DNA from: an uncultured Ruminiclostridium sp.
GTDB taxonomy: Bacteria > Bacillota > Clostridia > Oscillospirales > Ruminococcaceae
NCBI GenBank assembly: GCA_934490165.1
Contig: CAKSTB010000006.1
Coordinates: 1-64,000 of the forward strand
DNA length: 64,000 nt
Direction of reading: 5' to 3'
How positions within the stretch are numbered: position 1 is the first letter of the stretch; each line of letters opens with the position of its first letter. The position numbers were made by a program, and so were the translations under genes. This document shows positions 34,644 to 43,188 of this stretch, piece after piece. A model generated the notes under the pieces. It made no database searches. It had not been told where the DNA came from and saw only the letters and a list, made by a program, of their open reading frames with translations.

Positions 34644-35801
34644 TTATCGTTGTTTTAGTCTGCTACATGCTTCCAGAGCTCTTTCCAATGCCTGATCCAT
34701 ATTGTAATATCTGAAATCCGCAAGTCTGCCGCAACAAACAAGATTTTTAATCTTTGACGCCAAAGCCTTATACTTTTCGTACTGCTCCATGCTCTCCTTT
34801 GTGAGAACGGGATAATACGGTTCAAGCTTCTCACCCGACTTATACGGAAGCGGATATTCGACTGCATAGGTACTGCCGACAACGTCCTGCACGGGAATTT
34901 TCTTGTATTCGGTGATACGAGTAAAACCCTTTTCCTGGGGATATGCAACAACAGGAGCGTCCTGAAAACTGTCCTTTTCGGTGTACTTATATTCAAATCT
35001 GAGCGAACGGTACGGCAATCTGCCGTATTTCTCACCGAAAAGCTCATCAAGTGCGCCTGTGTACACAAAAATATTGTTATACGGCTCACCATCTATGTAC
35101 AGCTTATCTTCCTTAACCGAAATATGTTCGAGCGCTTCAACTCCGAGCTTTACCGTAATATTCTCATGGTTAAGCAGATTTTTGAAGAACTCCGTGAATG
35201 AATGTACCGGCATTACCTGATAAGCGTCATCGAAATATCCCTCGTCATACGAAAAACGCAGAGGTACTCTTTTAAGCACGGACGGGTCAATCTCAGAGGG
35301 AGATACGCCCCACTGTTTAGCGGTATACGGCGCATAGTCGTTATCAAAAAGATACTGAGCGTATGCTCTTATATCATCGTCCTCGTTTTCGAGAACTTCA
35401 ACCACGGTAGCGGTCGGTCTGCCCTCGTAAGCCTTAGTCAGCTTTGCCTTGAGTGTTTGTGCCTTTTGCTTATCAAAGAACTTATCGATCGTTGTAAAGT
35501 TGAAAGGAGTGGGAGTGTATGTTTTATTCCATACCGCACCGCAGGTCAGCTTATAATCCGACCACTGCTCATAACGGCACATATAATCAAAGAGATATTT
35601 CTCTTTTGTATGGAAAGTATGAGGACCGTAATCCTGAACGAGTATTCCGTGGCTGTCAACATGGTCGTACATATTGCCGCCGATATGGTTTCTGCGTTCC
35701 CATATCTCTACCTTTTTACCTTGCTCTGCTAAATGACGGGCTATAACCGCACCCGAAAGTCCACAGCCGACTATCAGCGTGTCAAAATCAAAACTGCTCA
35801 T
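34644..35801 (-). CDS. glf: UDP-galactopyranose mutase (first copy)
   Basis: A 385-residue flavoenzyme making UDP-galactofuranose from UDP-galactopyranose. The FAD-binding N-terminus reads VGCGLSGAVIARHLAEQG, followed by WERRNHIGGNMYD and GPHTFHT. The conserved YTAKQWG segment, RVPLRFSYDEGYFDDAYQ and the C-terminal CCGRLADFRYYNMDQA (which holds the Arg and Tyr for substrate phosphates) are all present. It is the last gene of the eight-gene polysaccharide operon; its start overlaps the preceding stop by one base. It differs clearly from the second glf at 59206-60312, so it was probably acquired separately. It would feed the GlfT2-like transferase at 51023-52678. Confidence 0.95.
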   Translation of the reverse strand: MSSFDFDTLIVGCGLSGAVIARHLAEQGKKVEIWERRNHIGGNMYDHVDSHGILVQDYGPHTFHTKEKYLFDYMCRYEQWSDYKLTCGAVWNKTYTPTPFNFTTIDKFFDKQKAQTLKAKLTKAYEGRPTATVVEVLENEDDDIRAYAQYLFDNDYAPYTAKQWGVSPSEIDPSVLKRVPLRFSYDEGYFDDAYQVMPVHSFTEFFKNLLNHENITVKLGVEALEHISVKEDKLYIDGEPYNNIFVYTGALDELFGEKYGRLPYRSLRFEYKYTEKDSFQDAPVVAYPQEKGFTRITEYKKIPVQDVVGSTYAVEYPLPYKSGEKLEPYYPVLTKESMEQYEKYKALASKIKNLVCCGRLADFRYYNMDQALERALEACSRLKQR

Positions 35802-36376
35802 TAAAAGCCACAGTACTTGCTCATGAATTCTTTAAAGGTCTGGAGGTTTTTATCCTTATCGGCAAGTATGACCTTATCTATTCCGCCTACTCTATCAAGC
35901 TTCCAGTCAACGGCAATGTCGGGATCGTTCCACATAATGCCGTCATCATATTCTCCGTAGAACTTTTCGCCGCACTTGTAAGAAACTATGCTGTCCTCAA
36001 GCACAAGATATCCGTGAGCACAGCCTGCGGGAACAAGTATTTCGTTGTGCTTCTCTCCGATAAGCTCAAATGCAAGCCATTTTTTGAATGTAGGACTCTC
36101 CTTGCGTAAGTCAACAACTACATCGTAAACATGACCGTGTATGCAGCGTACAAGCTTGGGCTGCTGTTTTTCACGCTGGAAATGAAGCGCACGGATAACA
36201 CCCTTGTAGCTTGTTGTGTAGAATACCTCTGCAAGATCGTGCTTTATACCGTTAGCTTCAAACACTTCCTTTGAGTAGTCCTTTGTGAAACAGCCTCTTA
36301 TATCATCGGCATTGAAAGGGGTCACTTCAATGAGTCCGGGGATTTCTGTTTCTTTGAATTCAAATTTCTGTATCAT
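35801..36376 (-). CDS. dTDP-4-keto-6-deoxysugar 3,5-epimerase-like protein (RmlC family)
   Basis: A 191-residue cupin of the RmlC family with DIRGCFTKDYSKEVFE, the catalytic His in VIRALHFQ, VYDVVVDLR and the Tyr-containing SYKCGEKFYGEYDDGIMWNDP. RmlC normally acts on dTDP-4-keto-6-deoxyglucose. Here the neighbours (RfbF and RfbG) make the CDP-linked 4-keto sugar, so I infer that it epimerises a CDP-4-keto-6-deoxyhexose. Its stop overlaps the glf start by one base, and it lies one base after the reductase stop. Confidence 0.88.
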   Translation of the reverse strand: MIQKFEFKETEIPGLIEVTPFNADDIRGCFTKDYSKEVFEANGIKHDLAEVFYTTSYKGVIRALHFQREKQQPKLVRCIHGHVYDVVVDLRKESPTFKKWLAFELIGEKHNEILVPAGCAHGYLVLEDSIVSYKCGEKFYGEYDDGIMWNDPDIAVDWKLDRVGGIDKVILADKDKNLQTFKEFMSKYCGF

Positions 36377-36377
36377 A

Positions 36378-37286
36378 TTATTTCTGCTCCTTCAGCCAGT
36401 TCATTGTTCTTTTTACTCCCTCACCAAAAGAAATATCGGCCTTAAATCCTGTGTCTTTCTCGGTCAGCGAACAATCAAATTTCTCAATGGGCATATTAAC
36501 ACCTGTAAATGGGACATCACCAAAAACAAAATCCTTATCCGGTGCAATGGAAGACTTCATCTCAAGCACAAATTCGCGCAAAGGCTTAGCGTTGGAACTG
36601 CCTATCAGATAGTTACAGAATGGCTTACCATTTTCACCAATCAGTCTGAAAGCTCTCGCAACATCATCAATGTATACAAAATCATAGTTCTGTGTGCCTG
36701 AAGTAAACTGCAGTGGGTCGTTGTTAATGATTTTTCTTATGGTTGTATTTACAAAACGGGGTGACAGCTCGCCTACGCCGTATGCGTTTGTTATCTTTGC
36801 CCAGCAAAGATCAATACCTATCTGTGTAGCAACACTCATGCACATTGTATGAGCTACGAGCTTACCGCTTCCGTATATGTAACCTGCACCGGGCTTGTTA
36901 CCCTGCCTGAATGCGGCTGATATGGTTTCATGCTCCATTATCGAGCCTGCACATACAAACTTCTTGCAGTCCATTTCCTTTGCCACACGCAGACAGTCAA
37001 CCGTCCACTGTGCGTTATTGAGCTGTAAAGCGGTATCTGCTCTTGCTGGCCCTGCCGAGCCTACCCATGCAAAGTGGTAGAAAACATCGATATCGCGGTC
37101 GGAGATAAGCTCTGCAAGCTTTGACGACTCCGAAAGCTCATGAGCCACAAATCTTACATTTTCGGGTATGTTGTTATTGCAACCATCACGGTCAAGAGCA
37201 ATTACCTCAACATTATTCTTTACTAATTCACGAACAAGCGCACTTCCGACAAAGCCGTTTGCACCTGTTACAAGAGCCTTTTTCAT
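36378..37286 (-). CDS. NAD(P)-dependent epimerase/dehydratase, probable CDP-4-keto-sugar reductase
   Basis: A 302-residue extended short-chain dehydrogenase. The Rossmann motif is TGANGFVGSALV, the nucleotide-sugar substrate loop has FAWVGSAGPARAD, and the catalytic Tyr-x-x-x-Lys is in YIYGSGKLVAHT. In this operon it follows the 4,6-dehydratase and precedes the 3,5-epimerase, so a 4-ketoreductase giving a CDP-6-deoxyhexose is the simplest role; a C-4 epimerase is the alternative. The start overlaps the dehydratase stop by one base, indicating coupled translation. Confidence 0.85.
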   Translation of the reverse strand: MKKALVTGANGFVGSALVRELVKNNVEVIALDRDGCNNNIPENVRFVAHELSESSKLAELISDRDIDVFYHFAWVGSAGPARADTALQLNNAQWTVDCLRVAKEMDCKKFVCAGSIMEHETISAAFRQGNKPGAGYIYGSGKLVAHTMCMSVATQIGIDLCWAKITNAYGVGELSPRFVNTTIRKIINNDPLQFTSGTQNYDFVYIDDVARAFRLIGENGKPFCNYLIGSSNAKPLREFVLEMKSSIAPDKDFVFGDVPFTGVNMPIEKFDCSLTEKDTGFKADISFGEGVKRTMNWLKEQK

Positions 37287-38341
37287 TACTTTACCTCCAG
37301 ATATTCGTTTATCTGCTTTTCCATAACTGCGCTTATATCACCGCCTGCAAGATATACCTTGCTCCACTCAGTCACCTTTTCGATAGCGTCCGAAATGTGC
37401 CAACGTGGGCTCCAGCCGAGTACACGCTTTATTCTTGAGCAATCTAGCTTCAGGAAATTAGCCTCGTGGGGAGCATTCTTGTCTGCGACATTCTTCCATG
37501 ACGCACCGTCGCCCCAGTGAGCGCAGAACAGATCGACAAGCTCGCCTGTAGCGGCGCAGTCGCAGTCATCGGGACCTATGTTGTAATTTCCTGCAAGGCT
37601 GTGATCCTCATACTGCTTCATTGCAAGTACAAGATAAGTTACAACAGGTTCGAGAACGTGCTGATAAGGACGTGTCGAGTAAGGATTTCTTACTATAATC
37701 TCCTGCTTTGCTTCCATTGCTCTTACGCAATCGGGGATAATTCTGTCCTTTGCAAAGTCGCCGCCGCCGATAACATTACCTGCACGGCAGGTCGAAACCG
37801 CAATATCCCTGTTATAGAAGAACGATTTTTTATATGAGCTTGTTACAAGCTCCGAACAGCTCTTTGAATTTGAATAAGGATCGTATCCGTCAAGAGCGTC
37901 ATTTTCACGGTAACCCCATTCCCATTCGTTATTCTTGTAAACCTTATCTGTAGTAACGTTTACGAATGACTTTACACTGTCACAAAGTCTTACGGCTTCG
38001 CAGATGTTTACCGTACCCATGACATTTGTTTCGTATGTGTAGACAGGCTCGACATAGCTTTCTCTTACTATGGGCTGTGCCGCCATGTGAATTACGATTT
38101 CGGGACGGTACATCTGCATCGTTTCGTTCAGCTTTGCAAGATCTCTTATGTCACCAATTACAGAAGTTATTTCCTTTTCAACTCCCGAAAGCTCAAAAAG
38201 AGATGGGTTGGTGGGAGGATTCAGCGAATAGCCGACTACCTTTGCACCTGCCATAGCAAGCAACTTGCACATCCAACTACCTTTGAACCCTGTGTGACCC
38301 GTCACAAGTACAGTTTTGTTCTTGTAAAATGATAAATTCAT
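37286..38341 (-). CDS. rfbG: CDP-glucose 4,6-dehydratase
   Basis: A 351-residue short-chain dehydrogenase producing CDP-4-keto-6-deoxyglucose. Family features are the N-terminal VTGHTGFKGSWMCKLLAMAGAK (wider than the dTDP enzyme), AAQPIVRESYVEPVYTYETN, NVTTDKVYKNNEW, the catalytic Tyr/Lys in YSNSKSCSELV and RAGNVIGGGDFAKDRIIPD. These separate it from RmlB. It works with the cytidylyltransferase encoded two genes upstream in the same operon. No rfbH-type 3-dehydrase is present, so the product is probably not a 3,6-dideoxy sugar. Confidence 0.94.
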   Translation of the reverse strand: MNLSFYKNKTVLVTGHTGFKGSWMCKLLAMAGAKVVGYSLNPPTNPSLFELSGVEKEITSVIGDIRDLAKLNETMQMYRPEIVIHMAAQPIVRESYVEPVYTYETNVMGTVNICEAVRLCDSVKSFVNVTTDKVYKNNEWEWGYRENDALDGYDPYSNSKSCSELVTSSYKKSFFYNRDIAVSTCRAGNVIGGGDFAKDRIIPDCVRAMEAKQEIIVRNPYSTRPYQHVLEPVVTYLVLAMKQYEDHSLAGNYNIGPDDCDCAATGELVDLFCAHWGDGASWKNVADKNAPHEANFLKLDCSRIKRVLGWSPRWHISDAIEKVTEWSKVYLAGGDISAVMEKQINEYLEVK

Positions 38342-38362
38342 GGTCCTATTTTCCTTTACTAT

Positions 38363-40654
38363 TTATTTTTGAACTACTTCGGCAATAAGTACAGTTTCAG
38401 TTAGGACAGAGCCAATTACAGGGTGATGTATCCTGAATGAATAACCCAAATCCAGCTTTTCTATCATGGGTTTAATGTCGAAGAAATCACTTGAATTGTG
38501 GTAAATGCTGATGATAAGAACCGGTTTCTGTGATTTTATCGTTCGAAGTGCACCTTTCAAGAAATCTTGTTCTGCCCCTTCAACATCTACTTTTATCAGA
38601 CCTATTTCAAGAGAATTTTTATCAACATATGTATCAAGTGTAATTGTTTTAGCTTCGGCGGAACCAACGTAATTGAAACCGTCATTTATCGAAATGCTAC
38701 TACTACTTTTAAGCTCGCCAAGATTAATAACACAAGTACTGTCATCCTTTGAGGTAAGCGCAAGCTGATTTGGGATAACATTTTTTAAAGAATTGAGTTC
38801 AATAGTCTTGAGCATCAAATCATAATTTTCAGGGCTTGGCTCAAAAGCATGTACCAATTTATCGGTATAACGGGAAAGCACCAACGCAGAATCGCCTATA
38901 AACGCACCTGCATCTATTATATGTTTGTTTTTAATAAATGAAATATCTCTTATATAACGCAAACCGTATTCATCCCTAAAAACGTTATATTCAAAATGGT
39001 TCATCGGAAGCAGATAGCCGTTGTAGCAATAGACGTTATTTGCCAGCTTCGTTATTGATTTTTTGAATATGGCAAGCTCACTATTAATAAAATTCTGTTC
39101 TTCTAACGTGAACATATTAATGGAAATCTTTTCGCCTTTGAATTCCATAATGGCACGCATACGATTGAGAAGCATACATACTGTTTGACGACTCTCAAGA
39201 TCCAAGCCGTTCAAAAGTCTGATTGTTCTATCCATAAAATCATCCTGAGTGAACACGCTGAAATTAAAAGTGTTTGCGTAAAATAATCTTTCGCGCCAAT
39301 GAGTATAATAAACTATTTTTGAATTCGGAGTCAAGTGAGCAAACATCCCATCAACAGATTTTCTTGATAAGTCACCAACCTCTGCAATTTTAGTAATAAG
39401 TGATTTATTAAGTTCTTTTAATGCATCTATCTGACTGCTTTGCCTTATTACCAACTCTTGGAGAGCAATGATTTTCTTTTCCTGCTCGGTTTTAGCGGAA
39501 GCACTGTCATTACGAAAGTTTTCTATCATTCCGCTCTGCGCTGTTATTGCATCACTAAGAGAAGATATTTTCCGTTCCTGCTCATTTTGAGCGGTAGTAC
39601 TGTCATTACGCAAGCTTTCTATCATTCCGCTCTGCGCTGTTATTGCATCACTAAGAGAAGATATTTTCCGCTCCTGCTCATTCTGAGCGGTAGTACTGTC
39701 ATTACGCAAGTTTTCTATCATTCCGCTCTGCGCTGTTATTGCATCACTAAGAGAAGATATTTTCCGTTCCTGCTCATTTTGAGCGGTAGTACTGTCATTA
39801 CGCAAGCTTTCTATCATTCCGCTCTGCGCTGTTATTGCATCACTAAGAGAAGATATTTTCCGCTCCTGCTCATTCTGAGCGGCAGTACTGTCATTACGAA
39901 AGTTTTCTATCATTCCGCTCTGTGCTGTTATTGCATCACTAAGAGAAGATATTTTCCGTTCCTGTTCATTTTGAGCAGTAGTACTGTCATTACGAAAGCT
40001 TTCTATCATTCCGCTCTGTGCTGTTATTGTTTCGCCGAGCGTTTGTAATTGGGAATTATTATCAGTAATGAAATCGCTGATTTTTTCGAATTTATCTTGC
40101 CATGATTTATTAAGTTCTTGAATAATTTGAACTTGCTCTACGATTGCAGAACTCAGATTATTTATTCGCTGTTCCTGCTTTGCAGATAGTTCAGCAAGAG
40201 AGCCAAAATTATTTTCCTGATTGCTACTTAACAACTCAATTAACTTACTTTGTTTTTCGGTCACAATAAGTAAACTCTGAAGCTGAATCTTTTGTTCTGC
40301 TAATGAAGTACCGAGCTGTGCCGAGGTATCAATTGTTTTCGATACTAGTCTGTTTTGTGCAGATATCAGTTCTTTTAATTCTGAGAGTTTATCATCATGC
40401 TTTAGCAAAACTGATTTGATATTAAGTACGCTGTCTTTTTGGCAACGGCTTAATTCATCAATCAATCGCGCTTGTGCTATCATTAGTTCATTTAATGCGC
40501 TGATGCGACCGCTTTGATTATAAATCGAATGCTCAATCGTTTTTGTCCTAGCAGTTATCTGTAACGAAAGAGCATTTACTTCTCTCATAAACGATCTTGT
40601 AGGAATAGGAATAAATATTTTCAATAAATTCTTAAATTTTTGAAATAAGCCCAT
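38363..40654 (-). CDS. FkbM-family methyltransferase on a repeat-expanded coiled coil
   Basis: A 763-residue protein. The C-terminal 185 residues are an FkbM-type SAM-dependent methyltransferase (IDAGAFIGDSALVLSRY, HAFEPSPENYDLM, IKVDVEGAEQDF). The N-terminal ~400 residues are coiled coil. A degenerate part (about 20-200, with ALNELMIAQARLIDEL and ELKELISAQNRLVSKT) precedes six near-identical 32-residue repeats (SLSDAITAQSGMIE, then RNDSTTAQNEQERK), encoded by exact 96-bp repeats. A linker domain (about 430-570) joins the two. By analogy with WbdD, where a coiled coil acts as a ruler for chain-terminating methylation, it may set glycan length. That is inference. Confidence 0.88.
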   Translation of the reverse strand: MGLFQKFKNLLKIFIPIPTRSFMREVNALSLQITARTKTIEHSIYNQSGRISALNELMIAQARLIDELSRCQKDSVLNIKSVLLKHDDKLSELKELISAQNRLVSKTIDTSAQLGTSLAEQKIQLQSLLIVTEKQSKLIELLSSNQENNFGSLAELSAKQEQRINNLSSAIVEQVQIIQELNKSWQDKFEKISDFITDNNSQLQTLGETITAQSGMIESFRNDSTTAQNEQERKISSLSDAITAQSGMIENFRNDSTAAQNEQERKISSLSDAITAQSGMIESLRNDSTTAQNEQERKISSLSDAITAQSGMIENLRNDSTTAQNEQERKISSLSDAITAQSGMIESLRNDSTTAQNEQERKISSLSDAITAQSGMIENFRNDSASAKTEQEKKIIALQELVIRQSSQIDALKELNKSLITKIAEVGDLSRKSVDGMFAHLTPNSKIVYYTHWRERLFYANTFNFSVFTQDDFMDRTIRLLNGLDLESRQTVCMLLNRMRAIMEFKGEKISINMFTLEEQNFINSELAIFKKSITKLANNVYCYNGYLLPMNHFEYNVFRDEYGLRYIRDISFIKNKHIIDAGAFIGDSALVLSRYTDKLVHAFEPSPENYDLMLKTIELNSLKNVIPNQLALTSKDDSTCVINLGELKSSSSISINDGFNYVGSAEAKTITLDTYVDKNSLEIGLIKVDVEGAEQDFLKGALRTIKSQKPVLIISIYHNSSDFFDIKPMIEKLDLGYSFRIHHPVIGSVLTETVLIAEVVQK
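39500..40080. repeat. 96-bp tandem repeat array, six copies, inside the FkbM gene
   Basis: The marker TCTATCATTCCGCTCTG recurs at 39522, 39618, 39714, 39810, 39906 and 40002, exactly 96 bases apart. Copies differ by only a few, mostly silent or conservative, changes. The end copies are more diverged. The array keeps the frame and should be prone to copy-number change by slippage or recombination. Confidence 0.97.
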
Positions 40655-40661
40655 GTATTAT

Positions 40662-41435
40662 TTACCATACTTTCCACGGAGCCTTTCCAGAACTCCACAA
40701 GCCTTCCAGCTGCTCTTTTTCACGCACAGTGTCCATACATTGCCAGAACCCTTCATGCTTATAAGCCATAAGTTGATGATCTTTTGCAACTGTTTCAAGT
40801 GGTTCTTTCTCCAATACGGTGCTATCATCTCTTATATAATCAATGAACTCGGGTTGGCAAACCATAAATCCGATGTTAATGAGATTTCCGTCACCTTTTG
40901 TCTTTTCGCGGAATTCATTAATATGACCATTGGAGTCAATATCGAGTACACCAAAACGTTGACCTGCATTGTAAGCAGACATAGTAACCATTTTACCGTG
41001 CATTTTGTGAAAGTTTAGAAGCTTTTCAATGTTAACATCAGATACACCGTCACCGTATGTAAGGAAAAATGGTTCATTGTCAAGATATGGTTTTACACGT
41101 TTTACACGTCCTCCAGTCATAGTGTTTAATCCGGTATCAACGATTGTGACTTTCCATGGTTCGGCAACATTATGATGAACGATCATTTCGTTGGCGTTCG
41201 TAAAATCAAATGTAACATCGCTCTGGTGTAAAAAATAGTCAGCAAAATATTCCTTGATAACATGCTGTTTATAACCCGCACAGATTACAAACTCATTAAA
41301 CCCGTAAGCAGAATAAATTTTCATTATATGCCAAAGAATAGGCTTATCACCTATTTCAACCATGGGCTTGGGTTTGAACTGACTTTCTTCGGATATTCTT
41401 GTGCCAAATCCTCCTGCCAAAATAACAACTTTCAT
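40662..41435 (-). CDS. rfbF: Glucose-1-phosphate cytidylyltransferase
   Basis: A 257-residue nucleotidyltransferase making CDP-glucose from CTP and glucose 1-phosphate. The signature LAGGFGTRISEESQFKPKPM gives the nucleotide loop and activating Lys. YGDGVSDVNI is the metal-binding Asp segment, followed by NEFREKTKGDGNLINIGFMV. The length equals the family norm. Its start lies inside the end of the GT2 gene (4-base overlap), so it is part of the same operon, and it feeds RfbG. Confidence 0.95.
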   Translation of the reverse strand: MKVVILAGGFGTRISEESQFKPKPMVEIGDKPILWHIMKIYSAYGFNEFVICAGYKQHVIKEYFADYFLHQSDVTFDFTNANEMIVHHNVAEPWKVTIVDTGLNTMTGGRVKRVKPYLDNEPFFLTYGDGVSDVNIEKLLNFHKMHGKMVTMSAYNAGQRFGVLDIDSNGHINEFREKTKGDGNLINIGFMVCQPEFIDYIRDDSTVLEKEPLETVAKDHQLMAYKHEGFWQCMDTVREKEQLEGLWSSGKAPWKVW

Positions 41436-43186
41436 ATTTTCTTTTCCTTTCTTTTTGTGAAAATAAAGTATATCTTTTTTGCCATTTTGACAAAAATGTT
41501 ATTTGAATGCCGCTTGATCTGCTGAATAAAACGCCACGAGTTTGAGGCCTTTATATTGTTTAGTTCTGCAGTTACCATTTGTAATCTTTCAAGTGCTGTT
41601 TTATTCTGAACGGGATCTGTGTTGACGGGATTCCGTTTTTCAATGAATTGATTCAAGAAATCCCTGTCTACCACAACAACATTGCTATCTTCGGCGCTTA
41701 AATCCTGCTTAATGTGCGTAAAATGAGGATTAAATTTAGGCTGTGTTCCGATTCCTCTCATGTCATATTGAAAGACTTCAGGCCCGAATATTGTCATTGG
41801 GAATTTGCGCATATATGTCTGTCCGAGTAGCGGAACATCATATTTTGCACTGAAAAGATTTTTCATTCTTGCGCTCAATGGGGCAAATTCACCAAGAAAG
41901 TAATCTTCACGGAATGTTGCAAGCAGTTCTTCATATATTTTCTGCTTTGCTCTTCCACCAAAAACATTGTCAGTAAATTCTGTATTACTGCTCATTCCAA
42001 AGAAAGATCGAGTAATCTTCAAGTAGTTGAACGGTGCATCAATTATCATGCTGGCATCAACGAAAACACCGCCGGTTTCATTGATCTTCTTTAGCGCAAA
42101 ATATCTTGCAACCAAATTATATTCTCCGGCGTTATACGCTTTTTCAATAAATGAGTTGGAATGAATATTGCAACTACTTTCGTCTAAAACATTTAACTCG
42201 GTACCGTCATAGTAGGAATTATCCTTAATATATTCTTTCCGCTCTTCGGTTGCTTCACCGTTGAATCCGGAAATGTATATCACATTCGGCATGCCGCTTT
42301 TGAAATCATTTATATAACACTTTATGGTATGCAGAAAACCATTCAGTGAATTAAATAGCTCGTTTTTTTCATATTCACTATAATGTTTTTCGAAATACTT
42401 TGCGTAAGCATCAGTGAATATCCATCTTTCCGGGAGGGCTGAAACAAGGCGCTGAACATCGCTGAACATTATAGAATTTCTATACTTTGGAACGATATGC
42501 TTTATGTTATAGTCACAGCATTTCAAAGGATCAATCATTCTTATGCTTGAAGCAGCGTTAACTTCGGATCCTTCGCGACACACATAATAATATGTTGGAT
42601 GATCGCAATAAGCTACACTGCGTGCGTGAGAAACAACAACAGGATAGTATGCAAAATCCTCAAATCCGAAATCTGTAGGCATATCGCCTGCTTTCATAAG
42701 AATTTCTTTTTTATACAGCTTATTCCACAAAGCAAAATTTCCAGATATAAGAACATTTTCTATTTTTACGTTCTGAAGTTTATACACAAGTCTGACATTG
42801 CCGTCCATAACATGGTAAAACGGTGAATATACCAAATCGGCTTTGCTTTTTATAGCTGTATCATAAAGGTGTTCATAAGCATCTAACTCCATAAAATCAT
42901 CGGAGTCACAAAAGCCGATGTAGTCAGCAGTTGCCTGCTTCATTCCTGCGTTTCTTCCTGCGCCGGCACGTTTTTGATGCGGTATAGTGACAGGTTTTAA
43001 CTTGTCTCCGTATTTTTTGTGATATCTTTCGAGTATCTCTAGAGAGTGGTCAGTTGAACCGTTATTTACCGCAATTATTTCAATTTCTTGAAGAGTTTGA
43101 TTTACAAGCGAATCGAGGCATCGTTCCAAATAGCTTTCGGAATTGTATATTGGAACAATGACAGACACTAAAGGTTTATTACTCAT
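41432..43186 (-). CDS. GT2 glycosyltransferase fused to a DXD-type sugar-transferase domain
   Basis: A 584-residue protein. The N-terminal 230 residues are a GT-A/GT2 transferase (VSVIVPIYNSESYLERCLDSL, VNNGSTDHSLEIL, GFCDSDDFMEL). The second half (about 300-500) resembles the Gly_transf_sug / OCH1-like family: VIYISGFNG, then ARYFALKKINETGGVFVDA, where the expected D-x-D is reduced to VDAS. A short basic C-terminus follows. Two active centres would allow two successive sugar additions, but the second may be catalytically weak. It sits between the three-domain transferase and rfbF, two bases after the former. Confidence 0.85.
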   Translation of the reverse strand: MSNKPLVSVIVPIYNSESYLERCLDSLVNQTLQEIEIIAVNNGSTDHSLEILERYHKKYGDKLKPVTIPHQKRAGAGRNAGMKQATADYIGFCDSDDFMELDAYEHLYDTAIKSKADLVYSPFYHVMDGNVRLVYKLQNVKIENVLISGNFALWNKLYKKEILMKAGDMPTDFGFEDFAYYPVVVSHARSVAYCDHPTYYYVCREGSEVNAASSIRMIDPLKCCDYNIKHIVPKYRNSIMFSDVQRLVSALPERWIFTDAYAKYFEKHYSEYEKNELFNSLNGFLHTIKCYINDFKSGMPNVIYISGFNGEATEERKEYIKDNSYYDGTELNVLDESSCNIHSNSFIEKAYNAGEYNLVARYFALKKINETGGVFVDASMIIDAPFNYLKITRSFFGMSSNTEFTDNVFGGRAKQKIYEELLATFREDYFLGEFAPLSARMKNLFSAKYDVPLLGQTYMRKFPMTIFGPEVFQYDMRGIGTQPKFNPHFTHIKQDLSAEDSNVVVVDRDFLNQFIEKRNPVNTDPVQNKTALERLQMVTAELNNIKASNSWRFIQQIKRHSNNIFVKMAKKIYFIFTKRKEKKI

Positions 43187-43188
43187 CT

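Noticed and set aside
39440..40048. Plus-strand frame of about 200 codons with repeated SGSTVITQAFYHSALRC units
   Set aside because: It is the antisense reading of the 96-bp repeats in the FkbM gene; repeat structure alone makes it look regular.
39500..40080. CRISPR-like array (regular 96-bp repeats)
   Set aside because: The units have no alternating repeat and spacer; the whole unit is repeated, and it is an in-frame coding repeat.
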